The notes: generated by a model from the letters alone, not told the origin. Positions 52,866 to 62,527 are shown, numbered from the stretch's first letter. The stretch is 64,000 nt of DNA from Confluentibacter citreus (GCF_002807055.1 NZ_NIXN01000009.1:124001-188000), one strand, 5' to 3'. Made by a program: numbers and translations.

Positions 52866-53930
52866 TCACTTAACCTTATTTAATGTTTGAGTCCCTCCGT
52901 AAGTTATTAAATCAAAACCTTCAACGGCGTTATTAGTTTCTTTAAAGTGAATATTAAAGAACTGAGAAGTCGAATAAAAATGGGTTTCTGAATTCGCTAA
53001 AAGTGGCATGCTAGAACCATGAGCATATAATCTCAATTCATTATTTTCATTCTTTATTTCCGCTTTACCGTCGCCTAATTGATACATTCCCACATATTTA
53101 TTCAAAATAGCATCACTTAATTTTAATTGATTTCTTTCAAAGACATATTGTAAGCCTCTAGAATAAGTTTCACTTTTTGTTCCTGAATGGCCTGTGTTTT
53201 CTAACACTTTAGAATGTAACCTAACATTTTTATACTGTCTGCTCTTCATCTTGTCAGCAAATGCTTCAAAATTAGATTTGCCACTTTCCACATCACCAAC
53301 GGTCATATAAACACTTGTAGGTTTATCAGATTGTTTTTCTGAAAATGCTTTTTCAAAACCACTTAAAATACCATTGTCCCCACCCAAAGCGGGGCTTGCC
53401 GCTACGTAACCCGTAAACATATCGGTATGCGTGAATAACGCGTATAAAGTAAACAACCCTCCTAAAGAACAGCCCATTAAGGTTCTATGGCTATTATCTA
53501 CTTTGTAATTGCTTTCAATAAAAGGGAATAGTTCAGTTTTCATAAAATCTAAAAACAAATCGGCTCCCCCAGTGGCGTTTGTTGGTATGTAATCCCTTGA
53601 TCGAAGCATATTTGGATTCGGATTTTCTCCTCCCCACGTAACGCCTACTATAATGGCTTCCGGAATAAAACCATCATAATATTGCTGTCCATAAATAGCA
53701 GTTACCAGCGAAAAATCCCATTGGGAATCCATTAAATAAATAACAGGGTACTTTTTGGTGCTATTTTCATAACCTGAAGGCAGCATAATGTGTAGTTCAT
53801 ATTCTTGTCCAGAAACAATATTGGATGTTAGTTTTCTTATTTGGGAACCAGAAATGGTTACTTCTGGGTATTGCTGTGCATTTAGTGTGAAAGCACTAAT
53901 TAAAAACAGGAGGGTTACAAATTTTTTCAT
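52866..53930 (-). CDS. Secreted alpha/beta hydrolase, esterase D-like
   Basis: A 354-residue exported hydrolase (signal peptide 1-18, ends L-N-A-Q). The fold resembles the putative-esterase group that includes IroE and Fes: Y-P-V-I-Y-L-M-D-S-Q-W-D-F, the nucleophile elbow M-G-C-S-L-G-G-L-F, and a late His in N-T-G-H-S-G-T. The C-terminal 70 residues look like an extra beta domain. Substrates could be siderophore, lipid or sugar esters. It is the last gene of the DLH-NIPSNAP-esterase operon. Confidence 0.8.
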   Translation of the reverse strand: MKKFVTLLFLISAFTLNAQQYPEVTISGSQIRKLTSNIVSGQEYELHIMLPSGYENSTKKYPVIYLMDSQWDFSLVTAIYGQQYYDGFIPEAIIVGVTWGGENPNPNMLRSRDYIPTNATGGADLFLDFMKTELFPFIESNYKVDNSHRTLMGCSLGGLFTLYALFTHTDMFTGYVAASPALGGDNGILSGFEKAFSEKQSDKPTSVYMTVGDVESGKSNFEAFADKMKSRQYKNVRLHSKVLENTGHSGTKSETYSRGLQYVFERNQLKLSDAILNKYVGMYQLGDGKAEIKNENNELRLYAHGSSMPLLANSETHFYSTSQFFNIHFKETNNAVEGFDLITYGGTQTLNKVK

Positions 53931-53948
53931 TATTAGTTTAAGCTGTAA

Positions 53949-54722
53949 TTAGTAATCTGAATATTCAGTTGGAGTAAAGAACATAATATCTGCTTTCGAA
54001 ACATTGTTTTTGTATTCAGTCTTGGCACTTAATACTTTCCACTCTGGAGAAGAAAAGAATACTTTCCATAGTTCGTCGCGACTTGTTTGATTAGAGAATG
54101 TCGTCATGTACATCAAGTTTGGCATGTTGTTGCCCGAAATGACTTCGCCATAAAAAACGGCATTAAAATTAAGGCTACCAAATAGTTTGACTTCGCCTCC
54201 TTTATTGAACATTTCAATTTTATTTTTTAGAATGGCTTCTGTGGAAGCTTCATAGCTTCTTAATTCATAAACCCGTTCATCTCTTGGGCCGGTCAACGGT
54301 GTTGGAGTTACATGAGGATGCTCAGAGAACGCTTGTAATAGGGTAGATTCTATGCGTAAATAAGGTTTTTCATTAAAAGGTGCGTTTAAGTAATGAGCTC
54401 CAGCGGTTAAATAAACGTTGTCATTTGATAATTGGTTATCCAAACCAGAGAACTGCTCCAATGATGAAAACGGAATTAAAACCATCATTTTCTTGATGGA
54501 ATCAGACTCTATCGTCTTAGGTTTAAAAACACCAACAGGTTTTATGCCTAATCTTTTTAAAGCAGGTAAATAAGCGTCTTTTAGGAAGTTTTCGGTAGTT
54601 TCCATTTGTTGCTCGGTGTTCATCAAATAGGTTTTTATTTGATAAATGTCTTTATTTTGAGAAAGGAGTTTACTACTTAATAGAATTAATGGGATAAAAA
54701 GAAGAAGTGTTGTTTTTTTCAT
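53949..54722 (-). CDS. Secreted NIPSNAP-family protein
   Basis: A 257-residue exported protein (signal peptide 1-21, ends L-L-S-Q) with two ferredoxin-like halves. The second holds the NIPSNAP-like signature V-Y-E-L-R-S-Y-E-A-S-T-E and the W-K-V-F-F-S-S-P-E-W segment. NIPSNAP domains bind ligands or protein partners; no enzyme activity is established. It lies 18 bp before the esterase gene and 49 bp after the DLH gene on the same strand, so it is likely co-expressed with both. Confidence 0.85.
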   Translation of the reverse strand: MKKTTLLLFIPLILLSSKLLSQNKDIYQIKTYLMNTEQQMETTENFLKDAYLPALKRLGIKPVGVFKPKTIESDSIKKMMVLIPFSSLEQFSGLDNQLSNDNVYLTAGAHYLNAPFNEKPYLRIESTLLQAFSEHPHVTPTPLTGPRDERVYELRSYEASTEAILKNKIEMFNKGGEVKLFGSLNFNAVFYGEVISGNNMPNLMYMTTFSNQTSRDELWKVFFSSPEWKVLSAKTEYKNNVSKADIMFFTPTEYSDY

Positions 54723-54771
54723 TATTTGGTTTAGTTGGTTTTAATTAAAAAAGATAATATTATAACTAGAT

Positions 54772-55659
54772 TTATTTAAGTTTCTCCTTAAAAAATGCAA
54801 TCGTTCTACTCCAAGCCAAATCTGCTGCCTCTTTGTCAAATCGTGGAGTTGAGTTATTATGAAATCCGTGGTTTACGTTTGGATAAAAATGTACTGTGTA
54901 TTCAACATTATTTGCTTTTAAAACCTCTTCATAAGCTGGCCAACCCGCATTAACTCTAGTGTCTAATTCTGCATATTGCAACAATAAAGGTGCTTTAACT
55001 TGAGCTGCTTCTTCAGCAGTTGGTTGTCCGCCATAAAAAGGCACGGCCGCTTTTAGTGTTGGTACTTTTACAGCCATCATATTGGCAATCCAGCCGCCAA
55101 AACAAAAGCCTACCACACCAATATTACCATCACAGTTTTCATGGTTTTTTAAATAATCAAAAGCAGCGATAAAATCTTCAAGCATCTCATTACGGTCTCG
55201 TTTACTTTGCATTTCCCTTCCTGCGTCATCATTTCCGGGGTAACCTCCCAACGGTGATAAGGCATCAGGAGCTAAAGAAATAAAGCCATCTAAAGCGGCT
55301 CGTCTTCCAACATCTTCTATATACGGGTTTAATCCTCTATTTTCGTGTACCACAATAATACCCGGCAATTTACCTTTTATGCCATCTGGTTTTGATAAAA
55401 GACCTTTGATAGGGCCGCCTCCTTTTGGTGATTGATAGGTAATATACCCAGAATCTAAATTGGGATCATCTGGTTTTACCATCAAATTATCAAGGTAATT
55501 AGGCGTTAAAAAGCTTAAAAGGGAAGAAACAGTTAAACCACCTATAGCATAAAGAGATAGTTTTTCAACAAATTGGCTGCGGTTAATTTTATTATGAGCA
55601 TAATAATCGTATAAATCAAAAACTTCTTGACTTATGTCTTCTTTTTTTAATGGGTTCAT
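54772..55659 (-). CDS. Dienelactone-hydrolase-family protein
   Basis: A 295-residue protein with a hydrophobic segment near residues 50-68 that may be a signal anchor. The alpha/beta hydrolase core has V-V-H-E-N-R-G-L-N, the Cys nucleophile in G-F-C-F-G-G-W, and later N-V-N-H-G-F-H-N, the Cys-Asp-His triad of dienelactone hydrolases. Such enzymes cleave lactones or related esters. The N-terminal extension of about 50 residues before the membrane segment is unusual. It heads an operon with the NIPSNAP and esterase genes. Confidence 0.85.
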   Translation of the reverse strand: MNPLKKEDISQEVFDLYDYYAHNKINRSQFVEKLSLYAIGGLTVSSLLSFLTPNYLDNLMVKPDDPNLDSGYITYQSPKGGGPIKGLLSKPDGIKGKLPGIIVVHENRGLNPYIEDVGRRAALDGFISLAPDALSPLGGYPGNDDAGREMQSKRDRNEMLEDFIAAFDYLKNHENCDGNIGVVGFCFGGWIANMMAVKVPTLKAAVPFYGGQPTAEEAAQVKAPLLLQYAELDTRVNAGWPAYEEVLKANNVEYTVHFYPNVNHGFHNNSTPRFDKEAADLAWSRTIAFFKEKLK

Positions 55660-55812
55660 ATGTAATAGTTTTTATCTTAGATTGTTCTTTTATAAAAATA
55701 CATTATTTATGCTTTGATAAATGTTAAATTAAAATAAGTTGGATGAAAGAATATACTTTAAAATTTGTAGTTTTATAAGTGTTAATATACAACTTTAATT
55801 TAGGCTAGTTAG

Positions 55813-56511
55813 ATGCAAGAAAGACCAACTTCGTTTTCCATAAAAAATTGGAGCCAAGACGATCAACCAAGAGAAAAACTCCTTTATAAAGGTAAAGCCA
55901 CATTAAGTGATGCTGAGTTATTGGCGATTTTAATTGGCTCTGGCAATAGGGAGGAAAGTGCTGTGGCTTTATGTAAACGTATTTTTGCAAGTGTTGGTAA
56001 TAATTTGAGTGAGCTGGGAAAATTATCCATCGCACAATTAATGGAGTTTAAAGGCATTGGGGAAGCTAAGGCCATAACCATCGCTGCAGCTTTGGAATTG
56101 GGTAGAAGAAGAAGAGGCGAAGAAGCTTTAGAAAAGAAAAAAATAAGTTCTAGCAATTCTGTTTTTGAATTGATGCAGCCCATTATTGGTGAATTGGAAC
56201 ATGAAGAATTCTGGATTATTTTTTTAAATAACTCCAATAAAGTCATCCATAAAAAGCAACTGAGCAAAGGCGGCATAACAGGTACGCTAGTTGATGTTCG
56301 TTTAGTACTTAAAAATGCTTTAGAAGTTGGTGCTACAGGATTGATATTGGCGCATAATCATCCATCGGGGACATTAAAGCCTAGCGAAGCCGATAAACAA
56401 TTAACAAATAAATTAAAAACCGCATCAGATAGTTTAGATATTAAGGTTTTGGATCATTTAATTATCACCGAAAAAGCATACTTTAGTTTTGCTGATGAAA
56501 GCCTAATTTAG
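55813..56511 (+). CDS. radC: RadC family JAB-domain protein
   Basis: A 232-residue RadC. It has a helix-hairpin-helix (F-K-G-I-G-E-A-K-A, about 78) and a C-terminal JAB/MPN metalloprotease-like domain with H-N-H-P-S-G and the later Asp in E-A-D. RadC was once linked to DNA repair, but the enzymatic role is unproven. The length fits. The start ATG at 55813 follows an AT-rich spacer. No operon partner is evident; the next gene begins 85 bp on. Confidence 0.95.
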   Translation: MQERPTSFSIKNWSQDDQPREKLLYKGKATLSDAELLAILIGSGNREESAVALCKRIFASVGNNLSELGKLSIAQLMEFKGIGEAKAITIAAALELGRRRRGEEALEKKKISSSNSVFELMQPIIGELEHEEFWIIFLNNSNKVIHKKQLSKGGITGTLVDVRLVLKNALEVGATGLILAHNHPSGTLKPSEADKQLTNKLKTASDSLDIKVLDHLIITEKAYFSFADESLI

Positions 56512-56596
56512 GTTCCTTTTTTAAAAACAAAAAGCCGTTCCATATTTTATTGATAATTAAGTTATGTACTTTTGGTACTAACAATTTTAGTTTTAA

Positions 56597-57898
56597 ATGT
56601 TATTAGTTTACACACATAAAATAACGCCTAGGGTAAAATATATTTTTAAACATATTTGCACAAGGGTTCTTGGCATAGATGTTTCTTTTACCACTACTAT
56701 TGAAGAATTTATTGCGCACGATAGTTTAAAAATGTCCTATACAAAACAACCTCTTGGGAATGAGTTTTTTATAAAAAGCCATGATATTTTATTTGAACAA
56801 GGACTGTCGGACATAGATTTTCATGTTTATACATGGGGCACAACAAAAGGCTTTTTTTTTAATGGAGAAAAAGGCGTCCTGCCGTATGATATTTTTGCTT
56901 CCTCATTTTATTTGTTATCGCGATATGAAGAGTATCTGCCACATGTGCAGGATGAATACGGTCGGTTTTTAGCAACCGAAAGCGTTGCATATAAACATGA
57001 TTTTTTGCACCAACCCATTGTAGACATTTGGGCATACAAATTTAAAGATGCCTTGCAAAATTTTTTTCCAGAATTTCAATTCCCTATTAAAACATATAGT
57101 ATAAAGCCTATTATAGATGTTCCCTCGGCATATCTTTATAGGTTAAAAGGGATTATGCGAACTGTAGGCGGCGCCTTAAAGGATGTTTTTAAATTTAATT
57201 TTAAGGGATTATATGCCAGGTTTATGGTACTTTTCGGATTGATGCACGATCCTTTTGATACCTTTAAATACATTCTAAATAAACAAAAACAAACCAAACA
57301 TACATTTTTATTCTTCTTTTTAATTGGTGCTTATTCAACCTATGATAAAGGTATTAGTGTTAATAAAAAAAAGTTTATTTCATTAATTAAGCAAGTTGCA
57401 GATTATTGCAAAGTAGGGTTGAAAACATCCTTTTTTTCAACTGAGGATGTTTCTATTTTAAAGAAGGAGAAACTACAAATGGAAGCCATTATAAATACGG
57501 CCTTAGTGGCAACCAGACAATCTTTTTCAAAACTTAATTTACCTGAATCTTATAGAAATCTAATAGATTTGGAAATACAGGAAGATTATACCATGGGTTA
57601 TGTAAACCACATTGGTTTTAGGGCAGGATCTTGCACGCCTTTTTTGTTTTATGACTTAGATTATGAGGTACAGACACCGTTAAAAGTGTATTCATACCAT
57701 TTAATGGACTACTCGCTTTTAAAAACCCAATCGCTTTTAGATAAAAAGATAGTGTTGAATGATATTATCTCTGAAATAAAAAAAGTAAATGGTGAGTTTG
57801 TCCCCGTGTTTCATAATTATACATTCAGCGATATGGATAAATGGAAAGGATTTAAGGAATTGTTTAATATTATTTTAGATTCTACTGATGAAGATTAA
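56597..57898 (+). CDS. Polysaccharide-deacetylase-like protein
   Basis: A 433-residue protein. The middle and end resemble polysaccharide deacetylase (NodB-like) relatives of Bacteroidota: an N-terminal V-Y-T-H-K-I-T-P-R-V-K-Y-I-F, P-I-I-D-V-P-S-A-Y, then F-F-F-L-I-G-A-Y, and G-F-R-A-G-S-C-T-P-F followed by a V-F-H-N-Y-T-F motif. The metal-binding Asp-His-His set is only partly recognisable. It may deacetylate a surface glycan. The last 11 bp overlap the HAD gene. Confidence 0.65.
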   Translation: MLLVYTHKITPRVKYIFKHICTRVLGIDVSFTTTIEEFIAHDSLKMSYTKQPLGNEFFIKSHDILFEQGLSDIDFHVYTWGTTKGFFFNGEKGVLPYDIFASSFYLLSRYEEYLPHVQDEYGRFLATESVAYKHDFLHQPIVDIWAYKFKDALQNFFPEFQFPIKTYSIKPIIDVPSAYLYRLKGIMRTVGGALKDVFKFNFKGLYARFMVLFGLMHDPFDTFKYILNKQKQTKHTFLFFFLIGAYSTYDKGISVNKKKFISLIKQVADYCKVGLKTSFFSTEDVSILKKEKLQMEAIINTALVATRQSFSKLNLPESYRNLIDLEIQEDYTMGYVNHIGFRAGSCTPFLFYDLDYEVQTPLKVYSYHLMDYSLLKTQSLLDKKIVLNDIISEIKKVNGEFVPVFHNYTFSDMDKWKGFKELFNIILDSTDED

Positions 57899-58577
57899 AG
57901 GTATTACCGATGTGTTCTTTGATTTGGACCACACCTTATGGGATTTTGATAAAAATTCGGCTTTAGCTTTTGATAAAATTTTTAAAATCAATCAGATAGA
58001 AATTGATTTAGACGATTTTTTGGTTCATTACAAAGCCATTAATTTACAATACTGGAAACTTTACAGAGACGAAAAAATTGATAAAGATGTATTGCGTTTT
58101 GGAAGGTTAAACGATACATTTTCAGCATTAAATCATATAATTGAAAAGGAGCTTATTCAAAAGCTGTCAACCGATTATATAACCTATCTCACAGATAATA
58201 ATTACTTATATGAGGATGCCATTACCATTTTAGAATATTTGTATAAAAGCTATAACCTACATATTTTATCCAATGGTTTTGAAGAAGTTCAATCTAAAAA
58301 ATTAACAAAGTCCAATATTTTGCATTACTTCAAAACAATTACCAACGGTGAAGATATTGGTGTAAAAAAACCACATCCACAAATTTTTCATTATGCTATT
58401 GAAAAAGCAAATACAAGCATATCTAAAAGCATCATGATTGGCGATGGCTATGAAGCCGACATTGTAGGAGCTTTAAACATAGGAATGGACGTTATTTTTT
58501 TTGATGAATTCCAGAAGCCTGTGGATGCTCATATCAAGAAGGTTAATAATTTAATAGAGATAAAAAACTATTTATAG
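57888..58577 (+). CDS. HAD-family phosphatase, YjjG-like
   Basis: A 229-residue HAD hydrolase. Motif I is F-F-D-L-D-H-T-L-W (nucleophile D12, acid D14), motif II is I-L-S-N-G, and motif III/IV are V-K-K-P-H-P and M-I-G-D-G-Y-E-A-D. The sequence resembles YjjG-type nucleotidases acting on non-canonical pyrimidine nucleotides. The overlap with the preceding gene (11 bp) indicates co-translation, though the connection of function is not obvious. Confidence 0.9.
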   Translation: MKIKGITDVFFDLDHTLWDFDKNSALAFDKIFKINQIEIDLDDFLVHYKAINLQYWKLYRDEKIDKDVLRFGRLNDTFSALNHIIEKELIQKLSTDYITYLTDNNYLYEDAITILEYLYKSYNLHILSNGFEEVQSKKLTKSNILHYFKTITNGEDIGVKKPHPQIFHYAIEKANTSISKSIMIGDGYEADIVGALNIGMDVIFFDEFQKPVDAHIKKVNNLIEIKNYL

Positions 58578-58670
58578 CTAATTCATCACAATTTTTTTAA
58601 TTTCATAAAATATAAATACAACACAAAGTGTATATTTACAAACTAGGGTATAACTATATATTTAATAAAA

Positions 58671-59513
58671 ATGAAAACTAAATTTGCATCGTTGCTTGTT
58701 GTCTACTTCCTAGTTACAAGTGTATTTTCCCAGTCAAATCTTAACAATTATAAATATGTTATTATTCCTAAAAGGTATACTTTTTTAAAAGACAATGATC
58801 AATTTAAATTAAATTCATTAACAGTATTTTTATTCAATAAATATGGTTTTCAAGCCTTTATGGAAGGTGAGGGTTATCCAGATGATTTAAACGCTGATAA
58901 GTGTTTAGCGTTAAATGCGGACCTTTTAAAAGATTCAAGCATGTTTAAAACTAAGTTTCAATTAGAATTAAATAATTGTGAAGGATTAACTGTATATACA
59001 ACAAAAGTAGGAGAGAGTAGAGAGAAAGATTTTGATAGAGCTTACAGCCAGGCGTTAAGAAATGCTTTTAAGGAATTGGAAACGATAAACTACAAGTATG
59101 TTCCTAATAATAAAGTTTCTCAACCTGTTACTAAAGATAATAATAACCAAACAGAGGTTGTAAAAGAGATTGCACAGTTAAAAGCCGAAATAGAAAACCT
59201 TAAGCAAGAAAAGGAAACTAAGGTAGTTATAAGCGAGACACCTAAACCTAGTGTGCCTATGGGTGAAGTTTCAAAAGTTATTTCTGCAAGTGATAATGTT
59301 TCAGGTGTTTTATATGCTCAGGCCATAGATAATGGTTTTCAATTGGTGGATAGTTCCCCAAAAGTTGTATATAAAATAAAGAATACGTCTTTGGAAAACG
59401 TTTTTATGGTAGAAGGAAAAAATGCCACTTTATATAAAAAAGATGACAATTGGATTATGGAGTATTATGAAAATAATGTTTTAAAACAAGACGTCCTGAA
59501 TATTAAATTTTAA
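58671..59513 (+). CDS. Secreted protein of unknown function
   Basis: A 280-residue exported protein (signal peptide 1-20, ends S-V-F-S-Q). I do not recognise its family. The N-terminal half (K-Y-V-I-I-P-K-R-Y-T-F, Y-G-F-Q-A-F-M-E-G-E) is alpha/beta, and a short coiled coil (Q-L-K-A-E-I-E-N-L-K-Q-E-K) lies near 165-185. A beta-rich tail follows. It stands alone between the HAD gene and the convergent rarA gene. Promoter sequences are not obvious. Confidence 0.6.
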   Translation: MKTKFASLLVVYFLVTSVFSQSNLNNYKYVIIPKRYTFLKDNDQFKLNSLTVFLFNKYGFQAFMEGEGYPDDLNADKCLALNADLLKDSSMFKTKFQLELNNCEGLTVYTTKVGESREKDFDRAYSQALRNAFKELETINYKYVPNNKVSQPVTKDNNNQTEVVKEIAQLKAEIENLKQEKETKVVISETPKPSVPMGEVSKVISASDNVSGVLYAQAIDNGFQLVDSSPKVVYKIKNTSLENVFMVEGKNATLYKKDDNWIMEYYENNVLKQDVLNIKF

Positions 59514-59515
59514 TA

Positions 59516-59576
59516 AGTTAGTTGTTGAGTTGTTTGTTGTTAAGTCGTGAAGAAACAATCAACTCAACAACTAACT
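59516..59576. repeat. Long perfect inverted repeat between convergent genes
   Basis: AGTTAGTTGTTGAGTTG (59516-59532) is the exact reverse complement of 59560-59576. The 17-bp arms enclose a 27-base loop. It overlaps the rarA stop codon. There is no T run, so it may be a repeat rather than an intrinsic terminator. Confidence 0.8.
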
Positions 59577-60852
59577 AATACCCATACTTATTTTTCCATC
59601 GCTGTTTTAAAAAATTGCGATCAGCATTTTCTCTGGAGTTATTTCCAGGGTCATATAATTTGGTGTTTTTTATCTCATCTGGTAGAAATTCCTGATTGGC
59701 AAAATTATTCTCATAATTGTGGGCGTACTGGTAATTTTCACCATACCCTAATTCTTTCATTAATTTGGTCGGGGCATTCCTAATTTCCAACGGAACAGAT
59801 AAATCTCCCGTTTCTTTAACCAATTGTTGTGCTTTACCAATAGCAATATACGCTGCATTACTTTTGGGTGAACAAGCCAAATAGGTAGCACATTGGCTCA
59901 ATATAATCCTAGACTCTGGATACCCAATAATGGAGACTGCTTGAAATGTATTGTTGGCAATAACTAGCGCTGTTGGATTGGCATTTCCTATATCTTCACT
60001 CGCAAGAATAAGTAGTCTTCTAGCAATAAATTTCACATCCTCACCACCTTCTATCATACGGGCCAACCAATAGACTGCAGCATTTGGGTCGCTGCCGCGA
60101 ATGGATTTTATAAACGCCGAAATAATATCGTAATGTTGCTCACCTGTTTTATCGTATCTAACCGTATTATTTTGAACTTTTTCCAAGACCAGTACATCTG
60201 TTATTACAATGTTTTCAGATTCTTCAGAATTCACTATTAATTCAAAAATATTCAACAGTTTTCTGGCATCGCCGCCAGAAAGTCTTAAAAGGGATGCGGT
60301 TTCTTGGAGTTTTATATTTTTTTTAGACAAATAGTAGTCCTGTTCAATAGCACGCTTTAAAAGCGTCTCTAAATCGTTTTTTTCAAAAGCATTTAAAATA
60401 TACACTTGACAACGTGATAAAAGTGCAGGAATAACCTCGAAACTCGGATTTTCTGTAGTGGCTCCAATTAATGTTATCCAACCTTTTTCAACGGCTTGCA
60501 GTAAGGAATCTTGTTGCGATTTGCTAAACCTATGGATTTCATCAATAAACAAAATTGGGTTTTTGGTAGTAAACAAACCACCACTTTGTTTGGCTTTATC
60601 AATAACATCCCGAATGTCCTTCACACCAGAATTTATGGCACTTAATGTGTAAAATGGTCTGCCAGATTCATTGGCAATAATATTGGCAAGCGTTGTTTTG
60701 CCTGTTCCGGGAGGTCCCCAAAATATCATGGACGGAATTAAACCTTGTTTAATGTGTTGCGTTAAAGCACCATGTTTGCCAACTAAGTGCGTTTGGCTCA
60801 CATAATCATCTAAAGTTTTTGGTCTTAAACGTTCGGCTAAAGGTTCATTCAT
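59575..60852 (-). CDS. rarA: Replication-associated recombination protein A
   Basis: An AAA+ ATPase that acts at stalled replication forks, here 425 residues from the ATG at 60852 (M-N-E-P-L-A-E-R-L-R-P). Walker A is G-P-P-G-T-G-K-T-T, Walker B with sensor is L-F-I-D-E-I-H-R-F, and the C-terminal domain has the W-L-A-R-M-I-E-G-G segment typical of RarA/MgsA. The upstream in-frame ATG (60951) would add 33 non-family residues. It is convergent with the unknown secreted protein gene. Confidence 0.95.
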   Translation of the reverse strand: MNEPLAERLRPKTLDDYVSQTHLVGKHGALTQHIKQGLIPSMIFWGPPGTGKTTLANIIANESGRPFYTLSAINSGVKDIRDVIDKAKQSGGLFTTKNPILFIDEIHRFSKSQQDSLLQAVEKGWITLIGATTENPSFEVIPALLSRCQVYILNAFEKNDLETLLKRAIEQDYYLSKKNIKLQETASLLRLSGGDARKLLNIFELIVNSEESENIVITDVLVLEKVQNNTVRYDKTGEQHYDIISAFIKSIRGSDPNAAVYWLARMIEGGEDVKFIARRLLILASEDIGNANPTALVIANNTFQAVSIIGYPESRIILSQCATYLACSPKSNAAYIAIGKAQQLVKETGDLSVPLEIRNAPTKLMKELGYGENYQYAHNYENNFANQEFLPDEIKNTKLYDPGNNSRENADRNFLKQRWKNKYGY

Positions 60853-60997
60853 AAATGTAAAATTAATTAATTCCTTTGCAAAAAGGATTCCTTGCGCCAT
60901 TAAGTTTTTCTTTTTTTGGTCTGCCCAATCCCTCATTCCTATATCTGCCAATTTAGCATCAATAAAAATTTGGTTAACTATTTGTTATCTTTAAATT

Positions 60998-61723
60998 ATG
61001 AATCAGAATGAACATTTTAAATTTTCTACCGGAGTCATATTGTATCCGTTACTTTTTTTGCTATTTATATGGATGGTATTTTGGTTTGAAGTGCGTTTTG
61101 GTTTTAATTTCTCAAATTATGGTATTTATCCACAAACTATAAAAGGATTAAGAGGCATTCTTTTAAGTCCGTTTGTTCATGGGAGCATTTTGCATATTTA
61201 CCATAATAGTATTCCGTTGTTTGTTTTGTCGATGGCATTGTTTTATTTCTACAGACCCATAGCTTGGAAGGTTATTATATTCGGAATTCTTATGTCTGGG
61301 TTTTTCACTTGGTGTATTGGCAGGCCATCCTATCACATTGGTGCTAGTGGATTAGTTTATGTGTTGGTGAGTTTTACTTTTTTTAAAGGCATTTTTTCAA
61401 AGTATTATCGCTTGGTGGCCCTATCTTTATTGGTTGTTTTTCTTTACGGAAGTATGATTTGGTATACATTTCCTATTGAAGAAGGTGTTTCTTGGGAAGG
61501 ACATTTATCAGGACTTCTCACGGGCTTTTTATTTGCTTTATTTTTTAAGAGGAAAATTGTTAAACCAAAAAAATATGCATGGGAACAAGATGACTACAAT
61601 GCAGATGATGATCCTTTTTTAAAGCATTTTGATAACAACGGAAATTTCATAGAGCATATTCAACCAGATACAGAGCAGGAGCAACCTACTGTAAACTATA
61701 CATTCAAAGAAAATAAAGAATAA
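60998..61723 (+). CDS. Rhomboid-family intramembrane serine protease
   Basis: A 241-residue protein with six hydrophobic helices. The active-site Ser is in the G-A-S-G-L-V-Y motif (about 119), the His in E-G-H-L-S-G (about 168), and the H-x-x-x-N oxyanion segment is H-I-Y-H-N-S in helix 2. It should cleave membrane proteins within the lipid bilayer. The C-terminal tail (about 190-241) is charged and cytoplasmic. It has its own promoter-like TATCTTTA at 60986-60993. Confidence 0.92.
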   Translation: MNQNEHFKFSTGVILYPLLFLLFIWMVFWFEVRFGFNFSNYGIYPQTIKGLRGILLSPFVHGSILHIYHNSIPLFVLSMALFYFYRPIAWKVIIFGILMSGFFTWCIGRPSYHIGASGLVYVLVSFTFFKGIFSKYYRLVALSLLVVFLYGSMIWYTFPIEEGVSWEGHLSGLLTGFLFALFFKRKIVKPKKYAWEQDDYNADDDPFLKHFDNNGNFIEHIQPDTEQEQPTVNYTFKENKE

Positions 61724-61747
61724 TGTTCAATTCTGGAAAAACTTTAA

Positions 61748-61784
61748 GCCTCTAACAATCCAAATAGTCAAATAATCTAACCAA
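61748..61784. repeat. Short-word repeat spacer
   Basis: tctaacaatcc, atagtcaaataatc and taacc words between the rhomboid and rlmB genes repeat with drift, as at 31831-31903. Confidence 0.55.
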
Positions 61785-62514
61785 GTCTTTGCCTAACCAC
61801 TTCATATAAAAAAGCCCCACAAGCCACAGAGACATTTAAAGATTCAATTTCACCTAACAATGGCAGTTTGGCTTTAGCATCTACAACTTTTAGAATGGAA
61901 GGGTTAATACCTCTATCTTCCGAACCCATAATAATAGCGCATGGTTCTATAAATGATATATCATATAATGTGCTATCTGTTTTTTCTGTAGCGGCAATAA
62001 CTTTAATACCCGATGCTTGCATATAATAAACAGCATCTTTTATATGATCAACTTTGCAAATAGGAATTTTAAAAACAGCACCAGCACTTGTTTTAATAGT
62101 ATCACCATTTACGGGAGCACCACCTTTTTTTTGAATAATGATGCCATTTACACCGGTACATTCTGCGGTTCGGATAATGGCTCCAAAATTTCGAACATCA
62201 CTTAATTGGTCCAATAATAAAAATAAAGGTGTTTTTCCAGACTCCATGACAGTCATCATTAACGCTTCCAGATCATGAAATTCAATAGGGGATATTTGAG
62301 CAACAGCTCCTTGGTGATTCCCTTTTGTAAGTCTATTTAATTTTTCAATGGGAACGTATGAGGAATTGATGGAATGGTGTCTTAAAACTGCTTCTAATTC
62401 ACCAAATAAATCACCTTTCAATCCCTTTTGAAGGAATACTTTATCTATGGTCTCTCCTGCATTTACCGCTTCAATAACGGCGCGTATTCCAAAAATTAGT
62501 GTTTGTTCTTGCAT
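61777..62514 (-). CDS. rlmB: 23S rRNA (guanosine-2'-O)-methyltransferase RlmB
   Basis: A 245-residue SPOUT-fold enzyme. The small N-terminal substrate-binding domain is followed by the SPOUT core with D-Q-L-S-D-V-R-N-F-G-A-I-I-R-T-A, I-M-G-S-E-D-R-G-I-N and L-N-V-S-V-A-C-G-A-F. These are the knotted SAM-binding and catalytic segments of RlmB/TrmH. It probably methylates G2251 of 23S rRNA. The length fits the family. Confidence 0.93.
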   Translation of the reverse strand: MQEQTLIFGIRAVIEAVNAGETIDKVFLQKGLKGDLFGELEAVLRHHSINSSYVPIEKLNRLTKGNHQGAVAQISPIEFHDLEALMMTVMESGKTPLFLLLDQLSDVRNFGAIIRTAECTGVNGIIIQKKGGAPVNGDTIKTSAGAVFKIPICKVDHIKDAVYYMQASGIKVIAATEKTDSTLYDISFIEPCAIIMGSEDRGINPSILKVVDAKAKLPLLGEIESLNVSVACGAFLYEVVRQRLG

Positions 62515-62527
62515 GGGGTAAAGGTAT

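Noticed and set aside
55884-56276. Open frame of 130 codons on the minus strand
   Set aside because: It is the shadow of radC.
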